A DNA stretch of 64,000 bases from the NCBI GenBank assembly GCA_947503005.1, contig CANNCA010000010.1, positions 34,952 through 98,951 of the forward strand, in the 5' to 3' direction. Numbering within the stretch: the first letter of the stretch is position 1; each line of letters opens with the position of its first letter. Below, in pieces: positions 16,501 through 25,585 of this stretch. The notes beneath the pieces were generated by a model. That model was not told the DNA's origin. It searched no databases and saw only the letters and a list, made by a program, of their open reading frames with translations. This stretch comes from an uncultured Flavobacteriaceae bacterium. Lineage in GTDB: Bacteria > Bacteroidota > Bacteroidia > Flavobacteriales > Flavobacteriaceae. A program made the position numbers and the translations under genes.

Positions 16501-19500
16501 TTACTCTTGTGCTGCGTTCCTCCTCCCATTCCCTATGTCTTTCAATTTCGGTTAAAAAAACCGGATATTCGGAAATAGCCCAAGTCCTAACTATTTCTAT
16601 AGGATTATCCTGAAGTATTGAGAGCAATACTTTTCTTTTTTCTAAGACATTAACCAGTGAACTGCTCATCATAGTTTGAGAAAGTGAGTATTTCATTTCC
16701 TTCAGAATTTCTACTTTATTTGGAGCCTTTTTTAAAATTTGATATACCAATGGTTTCCAATCCAATTTTCCCTCTTTATTCTGGCCAAAACAATCAATAA
16801 CTTCAATGATACGGGGGTATCTAAGTTGAGGGTTTATTTGACACCAGTTCAAGATGGTTTTATCTGATATTTTACTAAGTGGAGCATCGTGCCGCTCGAA
16901 GTTATTTCTGAAGATAAGTCGATGCCGATAGTTTTCAAATGGTTGCTCCCCAAGAAATGTATCTAAAAAAACGTTTGCCTGTAATTCTGCCAAACATTGA
17001 AAATATTTTCTATAGTTCGATGGATAAAGATGATTATTCTCAATAGAACGATAAGCATTTTCACATACACTTGTGGACTCCGTAAATCCATATTCCGCCT
17101 GCAAGCAAACAGAAGCTATTTTAGTGAGGGCATAATCCAAATGACTGTGAGTTCTGACATCTTCCTCAAATGGATAATTTGAAAGAAAGTCATAAGCTTC
17201 TGAAATAATTTCATTATTTCTAAACCTCTTGTCATTTTTACTTTCGAGTTTATAATAAAACAGATCAGCAACAACAGAACTCCCACCTACTTTCTTTCGT
17301 AATTTACGAATTACTTGTACAAAATTTTTGCTCGATAATGACCCTTGATTAATTCCCGAGTCTATTCGCATGTAAGTCCATAACAAGGTTAATTCCCCGT
17401 CTAAGGATTTCTTAATACGTTTCAGTCCAGCGGGGTCTAATTTTGAGACACATTGAAATAATGGAAACCAAGGCCTCATACAATGATCTGGTAACAAAAT
17501 ATCATCCAAAAACTGGTTATACAGCACCTTATCAAGCTCCGCCAATTGAGCCATATAACCGAGCATAACATTATACTGCCGTGCGGACTTTTCAGTTTTA
17601 TCGCATTGTTCAATTAGACACTTCCACATAACAGTTTTGTTCTTTGTTCCAAATGCCAAGCCCTTACCAAATTGATATAGTCGTGGAGCATTAGTAGATA
17701 CAAGGTCTGGGAGTAAGCATTTGAAACCCTTTGCGTCTAAAGCCAGTTTAGTCCCTAAATCGAAAGTAATTCCATCTATGCGCTTGTGGTAAGTTTCATA
17801 ATCCTCCGTCTCTGAATAGTCATCTGTAATGTCGAATCTACCTAGGTGTTGATTATTTAATGCGAAAACCTTTACTTGATTTATTAAATTATTCGGCTTT
17901 AAAAAATCTACTAGCGATTTTATTTTATCAATAGTCTTCTTTTCAAGTTCTTTGGAGTCATATCTCTTTATTTCCTTAAGAGCCAACCAACCTTGATTCC
18001 AACTATCTTTTAGATGCATCTCTCTTATTTTATCATCTATTTCATCCAAAATTCTTACTTGAGTTATTAACCCCCTGATATTATTGGCAAGTACTTGTCT
18101 AACTTTTTTAGCCAGGCCAGTATTGAAATTGGCAAAATCAAAACAAATACCAACAAAAGCTTCATACCAATTCACAATTTCAGTCTTTGTTTTAGGTTGG
18201 TAACCATAATCCCTAGATCTGGCTCCAAAAGATTGTACAATTCCTCCGCTAAAATGCCAGGTTTTCATTGCCGATTCTAGTAACAGTACTCCGAGATTTT
18301 GACGATCTACATTACTAGAGGCCAGAAGACCCCTAATAATTTTTGCTCGTTGCTGCAGAGATGCATGAGTACCAGAAAGATATAATTGGAAGAGAACTTT
18401 TAAAACGTTTCTTGTTGAATCTACATTCTCCTTTTCATTTTCGGATAGAGCAAAACGAATAATAATTTCAACACTTTCATTAAAAAATTGAGGATCATAT
18501 GAGATAAAGTTTAAAATCCTTACAAACTCAACATGATGGTTATTCTCCCTCGATGTAAATAACTTGCCATCGACGTTAGTGGCAGCTTCGACTATTCTTT
18601 TTAGAGTCGATTCTGGATCTATTGAGGACAAATTTTTAAACAACGTCAATCCAGTCCTATTGAAATTAACTGTAGAAGAACCTATCCACCCATCTGCAGC
18701 CAACCAATCCCTGGCAATAGTAAGAGCATTTTCGTTTTCATGAAGATACGATAGTCTTCTTGTAAACGAAATTATCATACGTTCGGGGGATCGTTGGAAA
18801 ATTCTTGAAATAACATCGGTTGGTATAGTAAGTAAAGCACGATTGGCCAGTCTATTGGAAATTGCGTGAGGTAATATTGCTCTCCAAATACTACGAGTTT
18901 GAATTAGATCCCTGTCCTTAAGTATGGCAACATTTCTGAATAACTCAGATGGAGATACTTCAATGAGTGATGCAAGGATACTCAATTCTGACTTTGGATT
19001 ATCTATTTCAGTTCCCTCAAACGAATAAACTAATGAGCAGACTTCAGCACATTTTAAAAGTGTCTCGCTTCTATCATTTCGTTGGCTGAATAGCCTATTA
19101 AACAATTCTTCATCACGTAACCCAGATATCGACTCTCCTTTATTAAGCGTATTGGCCAATGCTAAAGCAACTCTTGAGTTACCTCCAGAAAAATCAGCTA
19201 TCATTCTGGCATCTAGATCACTTATAAAGTCGAACCTTCTTTTTATTAGTTTATAAATAATTTCCAACCCCGAAGGTTCTAATCGAAATACCTCAGTTTC
19301 CTCGGGCAAATCGTCCCTTACATCATATTCGATAGTCAATAGACTTAATTTGCTTGTTGGTTTTGAGCAAACTTTAGTAAGTCTTCTGTGTAAATCAGGA
19401 GGGCAGTTATCAACAATAATAGTGGCTTTTCTAGAAGTCGCAAGCAATTGTTCAGCCACGGATACCGGATCCGGTTTTGGGCTATCAGAAATATCTGTAT

Positions 19501-20317
19501 ATATAACATTAGATGGGTTCAAAGCTTGCTTACCTATCCTCTCGTCAAAAAGAGCCTGAGCAAATCTTGTTTTACCAACACCAGATAATCCGGTAAGCCT
19601 AATCGAGCTTCTTGTTTTGCTTAACAGGATTCTAAGTTCTGAGATTCCCTCCTCTATCGAAACACCTTCATTTTTTTTTTTAATTCCGCTAAAAAATCTG
19701 GAAGACTCGTCAATTAGATACTCATCCAAAACTCCATCTGGAGAATTACACCAATTTTCAAATTGTCTCCAGCCGCTCATTGGCAGCCCAATTTTGTTAT
19801 GAACCCATATAATACAAGAAGGATGTTCTCTAACCCAACTTGCTATCCGTCCTCTATCGTAAAAGTCAATGAATAATTTACTATCCGTATCATCTGACAA
19901 GGTCGAATCCCGCATCGCTTTTAGGCGACTTTGTAAAGTCAAATGGGTTAGATTCTCGCCGGAACTAATTATTACATAAGCACCGTTATTATTTATAAGA
20001 GTCTTGATTACATCTCTTAAATTACCTTTTGGCCGCATTTCAGATAGTATAGATGATCTTGGCATCTTGGGTTTTTTGACCTGAAAACCTGTGAATTTTC
20101 TAGGAACAAAACCGTTTTTAGGAGGTTTGAACTTACTTTTAACTACTACATCCAATCCTCCATCCGAGGCATCTTGGTTTCCGCCCCAAAGGATTCCATT
20201 ACAAGATAGATCTGCCTTTCTAAAATCTGCTTCACATAAAAGGCCTATCAATTCTCTAAGTTGAGAATCGTTAAGTTTTACAATATGCTCTCCTGTTATT
20301 TCTAAAAGTGATTCCAT
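16484..20317 (-). CDS. Nuclease-STAND NTPase, candidate anti-phage sensor
   Basis: A 1277-residue protein. Residues 1-175 look like a restriction-type nuclease: GNQDASDGGLDVVV (Asp52/Asp56) and FTGFQVKKPK (Gln79-x-Lys81). A P-loop NTPase follows, with Walker A LTGLSGVGKT at 241-250 and Walker B ATIIVDNCP at 298-306, in the small divergent style of STAND ATPases. The remaining 900 residues are helical repeat-like segments suitable for target sensing. Effector at the N-terminus, STAND core and long C-terminal sensor is the plan of Avs-type anti-phage proteins, but I cannot place this one in a named Avs type. First gene of a leftward operon, divergent from a retron. Confidence 0.72.
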   Translation of the reverse strand: MESLLEITGEHIVKLNDSQLRELIGLLCEADFRKADLSCNGILWGGNQDASDGGLDVVVKSKFKPPKNGFVPRKFTGFQVKKPKMPRSSILSEMRPKGNLRDVIKTLINNNGAYVIISSGENLTHLTLQSRLKAMRDSTLSDDTDSKLFIDFYDRGRIASWVREHPSCIIWVHNKIGLPMSGWRQFENWCNSPDGVLDEYLIDESSRFFSGIKKKNEGVSIEEGISELRILLSKTRSSIRLTGLSGVGKTRFAQALFDERIGKQALNPSNVIYTDISDSPKPDPVSVAEQLLATSRKATIIVDNCPPDLHRRLTKVCSKPTSKLSLLTIEYDVRDDLPEETEVFRLEPSGLEIIYKLIKRRFDFISDLDARMIADFSGGNSRVALALANTLNKGESISGLRDEELFNRLFSQRNDRSETLLKCAEVCSLVYSFEGTEIDNPKSELSILASLIEVSPSELFRNVAILKDRDLIQTRSIWRAILPHAISNRLANRALLTIPTDVISRIFQRSPERMIISFTRRLSYLHENENALTIARDWLAADGWIGSSTVNFNRTGLTLFKNLSSIDPESTLKRIVEAATNVDGKLFTSRENNHHVEFVRILNFISYDPQFFNESVEIIIRFALSENEKENVDSTRNVLKVLFQLYLSGTHASLQQRAKIIRGLLASSNVDRQNLGVLLLESAMKTWHFSGGIVQSFGARSRDYGYQPKTKTEIVNWYEAFVGICFDFANFNTGLAKKVRQVLANNIRGLITQVRILDEIDDKIREMHLKDSWNQGWLALKEIKRYDSKELEKKTIDKIKSLVDFLKPNNLINQVKVFALNNQHLGRFDITDDYSETEDYETYHKRIDGITFDLGTKLALDAKGFKCLLPDLVSTNAPRLYQFGKGLAFGTKNKTVMWKCLIEQCDKTEKSARQYNVMLGYMAQLAELDKVLYNQFLDDILLPDHCMRPWFPLFQCVSKLDPAGLKRIKKSLDGELTLLWTYMRIDSGINQGSLSSKNFVQVIRKLRKKVGGSSVVADLFYYKLESKNDKRFRNNEIISEAYDFLSNYPFEEDVRTHSHLDYALTKIASVCLQAEYGFTESTSVCENAYRSIENNHLYPSNYRKYFQCLAELQANVFLDTFLGEQPFENYRHRLIFRNNFERHDAPLSKISDKTILNWCQINPQLRYPRIIEVIDCFGQNKEGKLDWKPLVYQILKKAPNKVEILKEMKYSLSQTMMSSSLVNVLEKRKVLLSILQDNPIEIVRTWAISEYPVFLTEIERHREWEEERSTRVNESFE

Positions 20318-20543
20318 TTAGTATAGTTTCGCAAAATTAATTGTACTACTTACAATACTACAAGTATTAAACTTATATGAGTATTCTTACAAAAGTAAGT
20401 TATGTAATTTCTCGATTTAATGGAACTTATTATTAGTTTTAAACCAATACATAGAGTACACAGAATTAATATATTATTTGAGTTGTAAAGTATGTTAAGT
20501 CAAATTAATCGATGATATAACAAGTTGCCAGCAAACTAAATAA
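20318..20543. promoter_or_regulatory. Divergent control region between NTPase operon and retron
   Basis: This 226-base AT-rich gap carries promoters for both defence units. On the minus strand TACTTTTG (20397-20390) matches the TAnnTTTG -7 box, about 70 bases before the NTPase start. Inverted repeats cluster here: AATACT/AGTATT (20354-20359 with 20363-20368), and CTTAC-AAAA-GTAAG (20386-20399), which overlaps the -7 box and could be an operator. Confidence 0.4.
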
Positions 20544-21398
20544 ATGACTACAATAGAATCAATAAGAGAATTAACCAAAATATTTGAAAGCAAAAAATGG
20601 CCTGAAATAGACATTGAACAATATGTGTTTGATAATTTCTGCAAACTGTTAGATAATGTGAAAAACAGTGAACGAGAATTAATAATTGAATTAGTTGAAA
20701 GATATCAATGGATTTCTTATTCGGAATATCAAGGGAAAATTCTTTCAACTTTAGAAAGTGTAGAAAATGAAAAATTAGAAAAATTAAAAACAATATATTT
20801 CTTTCCAGTAATTAAACTCGATGATGAAGGCGGTTATAAAAGTGGGCAATTGCTCATCTACTTGATAAAAGCATTTAAAAAGCACTTAACAAAATACACA
20901 GATATCAAATTTAAATTAGTTTCAAAATTTGAACATTTAACTGATTCAAAATTTACACTTAAAGAGAATGAAGCTATTTTCTTGATTGATGACTATATTG
21001 GTTCTGGAGAAACATTAAAGGAATGTCTTAAAGTAATTAAGAGCAATAAAAATATTACAAACGAGAAATTAAACATAGTATCTATTGCAATTCAAAAAGA
21101 GACCTCAGACATTATTACAAAAGAAGGTATTTCTATATATTCAGATTATTTTTCACCAAGGGGATTGAGTGATTTTAATGATTCGCCTATTCTGGAAGAG
21201 AAAATAAAAGTTATGCTTGAAATCGAAAAGTTGATACCAGGTGGCCATAATTTCAGCTTAGGCTACAATAAATGTGAGGCACTAATAACACTTGTGAGAA
21301 CACCGGATAATACTTTTCCAGTTTTTTGGATGAAACATAGAATCGGAAAAAAATACTTTGACGCTCCTTTTTCAAGAGAAGAAACATTTGAAACATGA
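20544..21398 (+). CDS. Retron-associated phosphoribosyltransferase-like (PRTase) effector
   Basis: A 284-residue protein whose centre carries AIFLIDDYIGSGETLKE (about residues 148-164), the acidic pair plus G-S-G-E-T loop of the PRPP-binding motif of type I phosphoribosyltransferases. The N-terminal 90 residues are helical, and FFPVIKLDDEGGYKSGQLL resembles the preceding strand of the fold. Followed with a four-base overlap by a winged-helix gene and then an ncRNA-reverse transcriptase unit, it matches the PRTase component of type III retrons (PRTase plus DNA-binding partner). It is probably the toxic effector held in check by the RT-msDNA complex. Substrate unknown. Confidence 0.75.
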   Translation: MTTIESIRELTKIFESKKWPEIDIEQYVFDNFCKLLDNVKNSERELIIELVERYQWISYSEYQGKILSTLESVENEKLEKLKTIYFFPVIKLDDEGGYKSGQLLIYLIKAFKKHLTKYTDIKFKLVSKFEHLTDSKFTLKENEAIFLIDDYIGSGETLKECLKVIKSNKNITNEKLNIVSIAIQKETSDIITKEGISIYSDYFSPRGLSDFNDSPILEEKIKVMLEIEKLIPGGHNFSLGYNKCEALITLVRTPDNTFPVFWMKHRIGKKYFDAPFSREETFET

Positions 21399-21709
21399 TT
21401 AATAGAAGAGAAACGTTATTACTCAATATTATTGAGAATTCAGGAAATGTTAAAAAATTATTGAGAGAGAATCTATCCTATAAGGAAATTTCAGAACTCA
21501 CAGCCAAGTTAGAACAAGATGAACTACTGAGTTATGTTGACAAGAAAATAATCTTAACAGAAAAAGGCAAAACAGCTTTAACCGATAACAAACATCTACT
21601 AAAAGAAACTAATAAAGAACTTTGGATACAACCTGAAGACAAAAGCAGAATAAAAAAACATGAAAGAAATTTCATATATTTACCTAATCAAAATGAGCTT
21701 GATTTTTAA
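21395..21709 (+). CDS. Retron-associated winged-helix protein
   Basis: A 104-residue protein starting inside the PRTase stop codon (ATGA). Residues 1-65 form a winged-helix pattern: LLLNIIENSGNVKKLLREN, then YKEISELTAKLEQDELLSYV as recognition helix, and KKIILTEKGKTAL as the wing. The 'L-T-x-K-G-x-x-x-L' ending is typical of winged-helix DNA-binding folds. The C-terminal 40 residues are a charged tail. In type III retrons a small DNA-binding partner accompanies the PRTase, which this fits. Confidence 0.7.
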   Translation: MINRRETLLLNIIENSGNVKKLLRENLSYKEISELTAKLEQDELLSYVDKKIILTEKGKTALTDNKHLLKETNKELWIQPEDKSRIKKHERNFIYLPNQNELDF

Positions 21710-21873
21710 AAGAATTGGTTGGTGATGTCACCTTTCCAAATAGTGAACATTCTTTCAAGCAGGCGAATTTTGGAAAGGCAAAATCGGAGATATTTCCCTT
21801 TCCAAAATTCTTATTCCGAACGGGGGCTCTGAGTAGTCCCCTGTTCATAAGGATAAAAACTCCCTTATGAAAT
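21710..21873 (+). ncRNA. Candidate retron ncRNA (msr-msd)
   Basis: The 164-base gap before the reverse transcriptase is unusually structured. A perfect 14-bp stem pairs GAATTTTGGAAAGG (21765-21778) with CCTTTCCAAAATTC (21797-21810) around an 18-base loop, a likely msd hairpin. Other stems are GGTGA-TG-TCACC (21721-21732), GGGG/CCCC (about 21822-21841) and CATAAGG/CCTTATG (21846-21869). A second CCTTTCCAAA at 21731-21740 can compete for the first arm. ATTTCATA (21669-21676) inside the winged-helix gene complements TATGAAAT (21866-21873) and might be an a1/a2 pair. Exact ends and branching G are not determined. Confidence 0.65.
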
Positions 21874-22893
21874 ATGACCGACCAACAGTTATATGTAAAA
21901 AAGTTTACGGAAAAAGCACTTGTAAACGGCTTTTCATCTGATTACGTAGAAAAGTGTTTGTCATATGCAAATCCACTATTAACTAATAATCTTCCTGTAG
22001 TATATAATATTTACCATTTAAGCGGTTTAGTTGGCTATAATGTTTCTTATTTAAAACGCGCAGTAAAATTTCAAAAGTATTTTTATCGCAAGTTTGAAAT
22101 TCTCAAACGTAATGGGAAGAAAAGAACTCTTTATGAGCCTCTGCCTAGCCTCAAAGAAATTCAATCATGGATTTTAGATGAAATTCTATATAAATGCAAA
22201 GTTAGCAGATATGCAAAGGCATATGTGCCAAAACGGAGTATTAAAGAACATACAAGATATCACACTGATGAACCATTCGTGCTTACTTTGGACATAAGGG
22301 AGTTCTTTAGGAGTATTAAATTTGAATTAGTTGAAAGCCTTTTCCACAATATGGGTTATTCAATAAGACTGTCTAATTTGCTTACTAAACTTTGCTTTTT
22401 AGAAGATGAATTACCTCAAGGAGCGTCAACTAGTCCATATATCTCGAATCTAATTATGCAGGATTTTGACAATGAAATTTCAAAATATTGTATTTCCAAT
22501 GATATAAAATATACGAGATATGCAGATGACCTGGCTTTTTCTGGCAATTTAAAAGCCGATGAAGTTGAAGAATTAGTTAAAGGCGAATTATCTAAAATAG
22601 GGCTTGAATTAAATGATGAAAAAAGAAAATTGATGAAGCCTAATCAACCACAACTGGTATCAGGTGTTATCGTTAACAAAAAAGCACAATTACCGAAAAA
22701 GGTTCGTAATTCGTTAAGGAATGAAATGTATTACATCCAAAAGTTCGGATTGGAAAATCATATGGAACGAACCAATCAAAAGAAACCGAATTACTTAAAA
22801 CATTTATTGGGAAGAATTAATTATGTTTTACAAATTAACCCTCGCGACAAAGAATTTATTGAATACAGAAAGCATTTACACGAATTAATGTAA
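21874..22893 (+). CDS. Retron reverse transcriptase
   Basis: A 339-residue retron-type RT. Visible motifs in order: YRKFEILKRNGKKRTLYEP (RT1), VLTLDIREFFRSI (motif A, first catalytic Asp), LPQGASTSPYISNLI (motif B), KYTRYADDLAFSG (motif C, YADD) and LVSGVIVNKK, the equivalent of the retron V-T-G motif. Length and the absence of a maturase or endonuclease domain separate it from group II intron RTs. It uses the upstream ncRNA as template to make msDNA. A palindromic hairpin shared with the other end of the cargo block lies 19 bases after the stop. Confidence 0.92.
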   Translation: MTDQQLYVKKFTEKALVNGFSSDYVEKCLSYANPLLTNNLPVVYNIYHLSGLVGYNVSYLKRAVKFQKYFYRKFEILKRNGKKRTLYEPLPSLKEIQSWILDEILYKCKVSRYAKAYVPKRSIKEHTRYHTDEPFVLTLDIREFFRSIKFELVESLFHNMGYSIRLSNLLTKLCFLEDELPQGASTSPYISNLIMQDFDNEISKYCISNDIKYTRYADDLAFSGNLKADEVEELVKGELSKIGLELNDEKRKLMKPNQPQLVSGVIVNKKAQLPKKVRNSLRNEMYYIQKFGLENHMERTNQKKPNYLKHLLGRINYVLQINPRDKEFIEYRKHLHELM

Positions 22894-22912
22894 AGGATGT
22901 CGTAATAAATCA

Positions 22913-22945
22913 ACTCTTTACAGAATGCACCTTTTGTAAAGAGTG
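22913..22945. repeat. Boundary palindrome, right copy
   Basis: ACTCTTTACA (22913-22922) and TGTAAAGAGT (22935-22944), with the same 22-base arm spacing as the copy at 13867-13899. Most of the intervening bases and the flanking G also match. It sits between the convergent reverse transcriptase and coupling-protein genes and can serve as a terminator for both. Confidence 0.8.
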
Positions 22946-22965
22946 TACAATTTGAATTTTTGATA

Positions 22966-24555
22966 CTATTTTTTTAGAATTTCTTTCACTTCCCGATGAA
23001 TCTTCTCAAAATTCTCCTGAAGTTTTTCCTTTAAATTCCGGCCCGGCAAAGGCAACTTCCTAACAATCTTGGGTGTTTTGAACTGTACCTTTTTATCCTT
23101 TCCATCCGCCAATACCACAAAACCACCCTGTTGCAGTCCATAGAATACATCGGCACGGGTCTTTGCTACTTCCCGTTCCCCTTTGGTCACACGGGTATCA
23201 AAGTTGAGGTTGTAGCCTTTGTTCACGCTCTTAGTCTCCTTCTTTACGATTTCAAAAAAACGTTCGTAGTATTTGGCGGTATCGGGGTCGTTGGCCTTGC
23301 CAAAGAACTGATAGGACAAATTGGCCAAAATTGCTTTACTGGCCATAGGGCCGTATATCATATCGTTTTGAATCTTGTCCTGTAAAACATAGACCGTGGC
23401 AATATCATAACTGCGCAAGGTAGCAGGAATACGGTGCATATTCAATAATCGCAAAGTAGCTGCTTCCTCCATCAACAAAAATGAAGGGTTTTGGTGGCGG
23501 ACACTCATTTGTTTGGTCATGGTATGGATAATGGTGGCAATAACGGGTGAGAGGGACGTTTCGATTTTCGGGTTATTCACAACCGAAACAACAGCCAAAT
23601 TATCTTTATGATTGATGTTCAAATCAACTTCATCGGCGGATAGTGCCATAAAGATCCGTTGGGTACTGATCTTTTTAAAAGCATTGGCCAAAGTACTTTT
23701 GACCCCTGCGGTCTGCCGTTCGGAATCCACTCCGCTTATAAAGGCATCGGCCATCGCTTTTGAGGTAACATTGCCGGATAAGAACTCAATAAGTTGTGCC
23801 GTATTTAGATGTTGATATAGGGCAATCAAATGGGGCAGGGTACAGAACTTTTCAAAATCGGTTTTCAAACGCCATATCATGCCTCCGACCAGACCTTCTA
23901 CCACATCATTAAAGAATCGGGTAGTGGCGTTCATGTTGTTATCCTTCTGTTCCAAGAGATTTTCCACCAGTACCCGTGAAAGCTCGTTGACACTTTCCTC
24001 ATCGGGCAGGTATCTTGGCGCAATGGGATTGACCCTTGAATGAATGGTGTCGAAGGAAATGATAAAGAAGGGAATATCGCATTGGCTGAATAGGGGGTAG
24101 GCCATTTCGGTAATCTCAAAGTCTTTGTAATCATAGATGACCCCACTAAAGTTCCACTGGCTAAAATGATCCAAAAGCGGATAGACCACACTTTCCGTTT
24201 TGCCACTCCCCGCAGCCCCGATAATGGCGATACCCCTACGGATGTTTTCCAAAAGCAGCTTCCCTTTTGCGACTTGAAGCTTGACCCGGTACCTACCATT
24301 AGAATTCGATTCACTCTCCTTGGGAAAGAAAACATAAAAGAGGATGTTGACAAATAACAATGGCAAACCAATGAGCAGAAGAACCAAAAGGAACTGCTTT
24401 TGATCTGGGGCATTTGACCATGCCCAAAACAATCCCAACCCGATCCAAAAGATATTGATAAAGAACCCCTCTTTGATGAAACGCGCCAAGAGAAAGCAAA
24501 GGCCGCTTCCAAAGAGCAGGGTCAAGACAACACGACTAAGATTTAATTCTTCCAT
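22966..24555 (-). CDS. Type IV coupling protein (VirD4/TraG, Bacteroidetes MobC type)
   Basis: A 529-residue protein. The N-terminus has membrane helices (LTLLFGSGLCFLLARFI, and FLLVLLLIGLPLLFVNILFYVFF). Walker A AIIGAAGSGKTESVVYPLLD and a Walker B-like PSFLLMEEAATLRL follow. The C-terminal SVVNNPKIETSLSPVIATI and DKIQNDMIYGPMASKAILANL are characteristic of the coupling ATPase family. It recruits the relaxase-DNA complex to the secretion channel. Stop-to-start spacing of nine bases after mobB on the same strand indicates a mob operon. Confidence 0.92.
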   Translation of the reverse strand: MEELNLSRVVLTLLFGSGLCFLLARFIKEGFFINIFWIGLGLFWAWSNAPDQKQFLLVLLLIGLPLLFVNILFYVFFPKESESNSNGRYRVKLQVAKGKLLLENIRRGIAIIGAAGSGKTESVVYPLLDHFSQWNFSGVIYDYKDFEITEMAYPLFSQCDIPFFIISFDTIHSRVNPIAPRYLPDEESVNELSRVLVENLLEQKDNNMNATTRFFNDVVEGLVGGMIWRLKTDFEKFCTLPHLIALYQHLNTAQLIEFLSGNVTSKAMADAFISGVDSERQTAGVKSTLANAFKKISTQRIFMALSADEVDLNINHKDNLAVVSVVNNPKIETSLSPVIATIIHTMTKQMSVRHQNPSFLLMEEAATLRLLNMHRIPATLRSYDIATVYVLQDKIQNDMIYGPMASKAILANLSYQFFGKANDPDTAKYYERFFEIVKKETKSVNKGYNLNFDTRVTKGEREVAKTRADVFYGLQQGGFVVLADGKDKKVQFKTPKIVRKLPLPGRNLKEKLQENFEKIHREVKEILKK

Positions 24556-24564
24556 TGCTTTGAT

Positions 24565-25584
24565 TTAAATTCCTATTGATCCAGATTCGATGGCCCGTTG
24601 CATTCCCCGTCTCAATCTATGAAACACTTTTAGAGCCAATTGTACTTTATTCGTGGGGATGGCCGGAATACGCATTCCAGATTTTGAAAGTAGTTTTAGG
24701 GCGAGGGCTTTTTCATTGGTAGGCAGGTTGCCCAAGAGCATCCGAAACTTAGCGGGATTTTTGATCAGGGTCTTCTTAGCGGTATAGGTTTCCACAAAGT
24801 TGCGGTCATAGCCAAAAACCCTATCAAAGGTCTGTTCTGCCTTTTCGAAGAATTGATCTCGATGGAAACCCCGTTGTACTTTTTTGCCGTGTATTTCAAC
24901 TTCGGAGGCCTTGTATTTCGATCCAGGGGAAAGGCTAAAGGTATTGGTCACATCCTTGCGGCTAACGATGATATGGATGTGGGATTGGTTGCCCTCTTTT
25001 TTCATTCCCACCACGATCATTTGGCCATTGATCTGATGTGGTGCGGCTTCTTTTAAAGCTGTGATTTCTTGCTCCAATTTTTTAATAGTTCCCTTCAATT
25101 CCCCACGCGCCACTTTTCGGATATCGTTCTGCAGTTTTGCAATCTGTTTTCTGTATGGGGCATTTTCCAGTACTTCTTTTTCAAACCCGCGATAGGTGCG
25201 TTCGTGTTCTATTTTGGCGAAGTATTTTATCTGATCGACCGTAATTGGTTTCTCTCTGTAAAAGGATTTGGCGTATTCCTTCATTAGTTCACGGGTATAG
25301 GTTTTTAAAGCTTCGGGATTGTTGGTTATTTTTTTGAGTTCACGTTGGCTCGGACTGACTACGATCGAATAAAATTTGGGTTCGGTTTTTTTGAGTTTTG
25401 CCGTATTGGCATCGATTTCTGAAATGACTTTATCGGGGGAAATCCGGTCCTCGGTCTGGTTGAAAAAATGCTCCTGATTTTCAGGTTCCAGATCTTCGTT
25501 TTCCTTTTCGAGATAGGCCACATAATCCGCCGCGCTGTTCGAATAACTTTGCCCTAATTTCTGTGGAGTGATCGCTATATACAT
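24565..25584 (-). CDS. mobB: MobB-family relaxase
   Basis: A 339-residue mobilization relaxase. The N-terminal MYIAITPQKLGQSYSNSAADYVAYLEKE and the metal-binding pattern QSHIHIIVSRKD (H-x-H) are typical of Bacteroidetes MobB/DUF5712 relaxases. SIVVSPSQREL and RTYRGFEKEV also fit the family's central region. The catalytic tyrosine cannot be assigned confidently by eye. It nicks oriT and leads the strand into the recipient. One base separates it from the upstream bfmA-like gene. Confidence 0.88.
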   Translation of the reverse strand: MYIAITPQKLGQSYSNSAADYVAYLEKENEDLEPENQEHFFNQTEDRISPDKVISEIDANTAKLKKTEPKFYSIVVSPSQRELKKITNNPEALKTYTRELMKEYAKSFYREKPITVDQIKYFAKIEHERTYRGFEKEVLENAPYRKQIAKLQNDIRKVARGELKGTIKKLEQEITALKEAAPHQINGQMIVVGMKKEGNQSHIHIIVSRKDVTNTFSLSPGSKYKASEVEIHGKKVQRGFHRDQFFEKAEQTFDRVFGYDRNFVETYTAKKTLIKNPAKFRMLLGNLPTNEKALALKLLSKSGMRIPAIPTNKVQLALKVFHRLRRGMQRAIESGSIGI

Positions 25585-25585
25585 T

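Noticed and set aside
23931..24512. 193-residue frame on the minus strand
   Set aside because: It lies wholly inside the coupling-protein gene on the same strand in another frame, is rich in Ser/Cys/Trp and has no domain.
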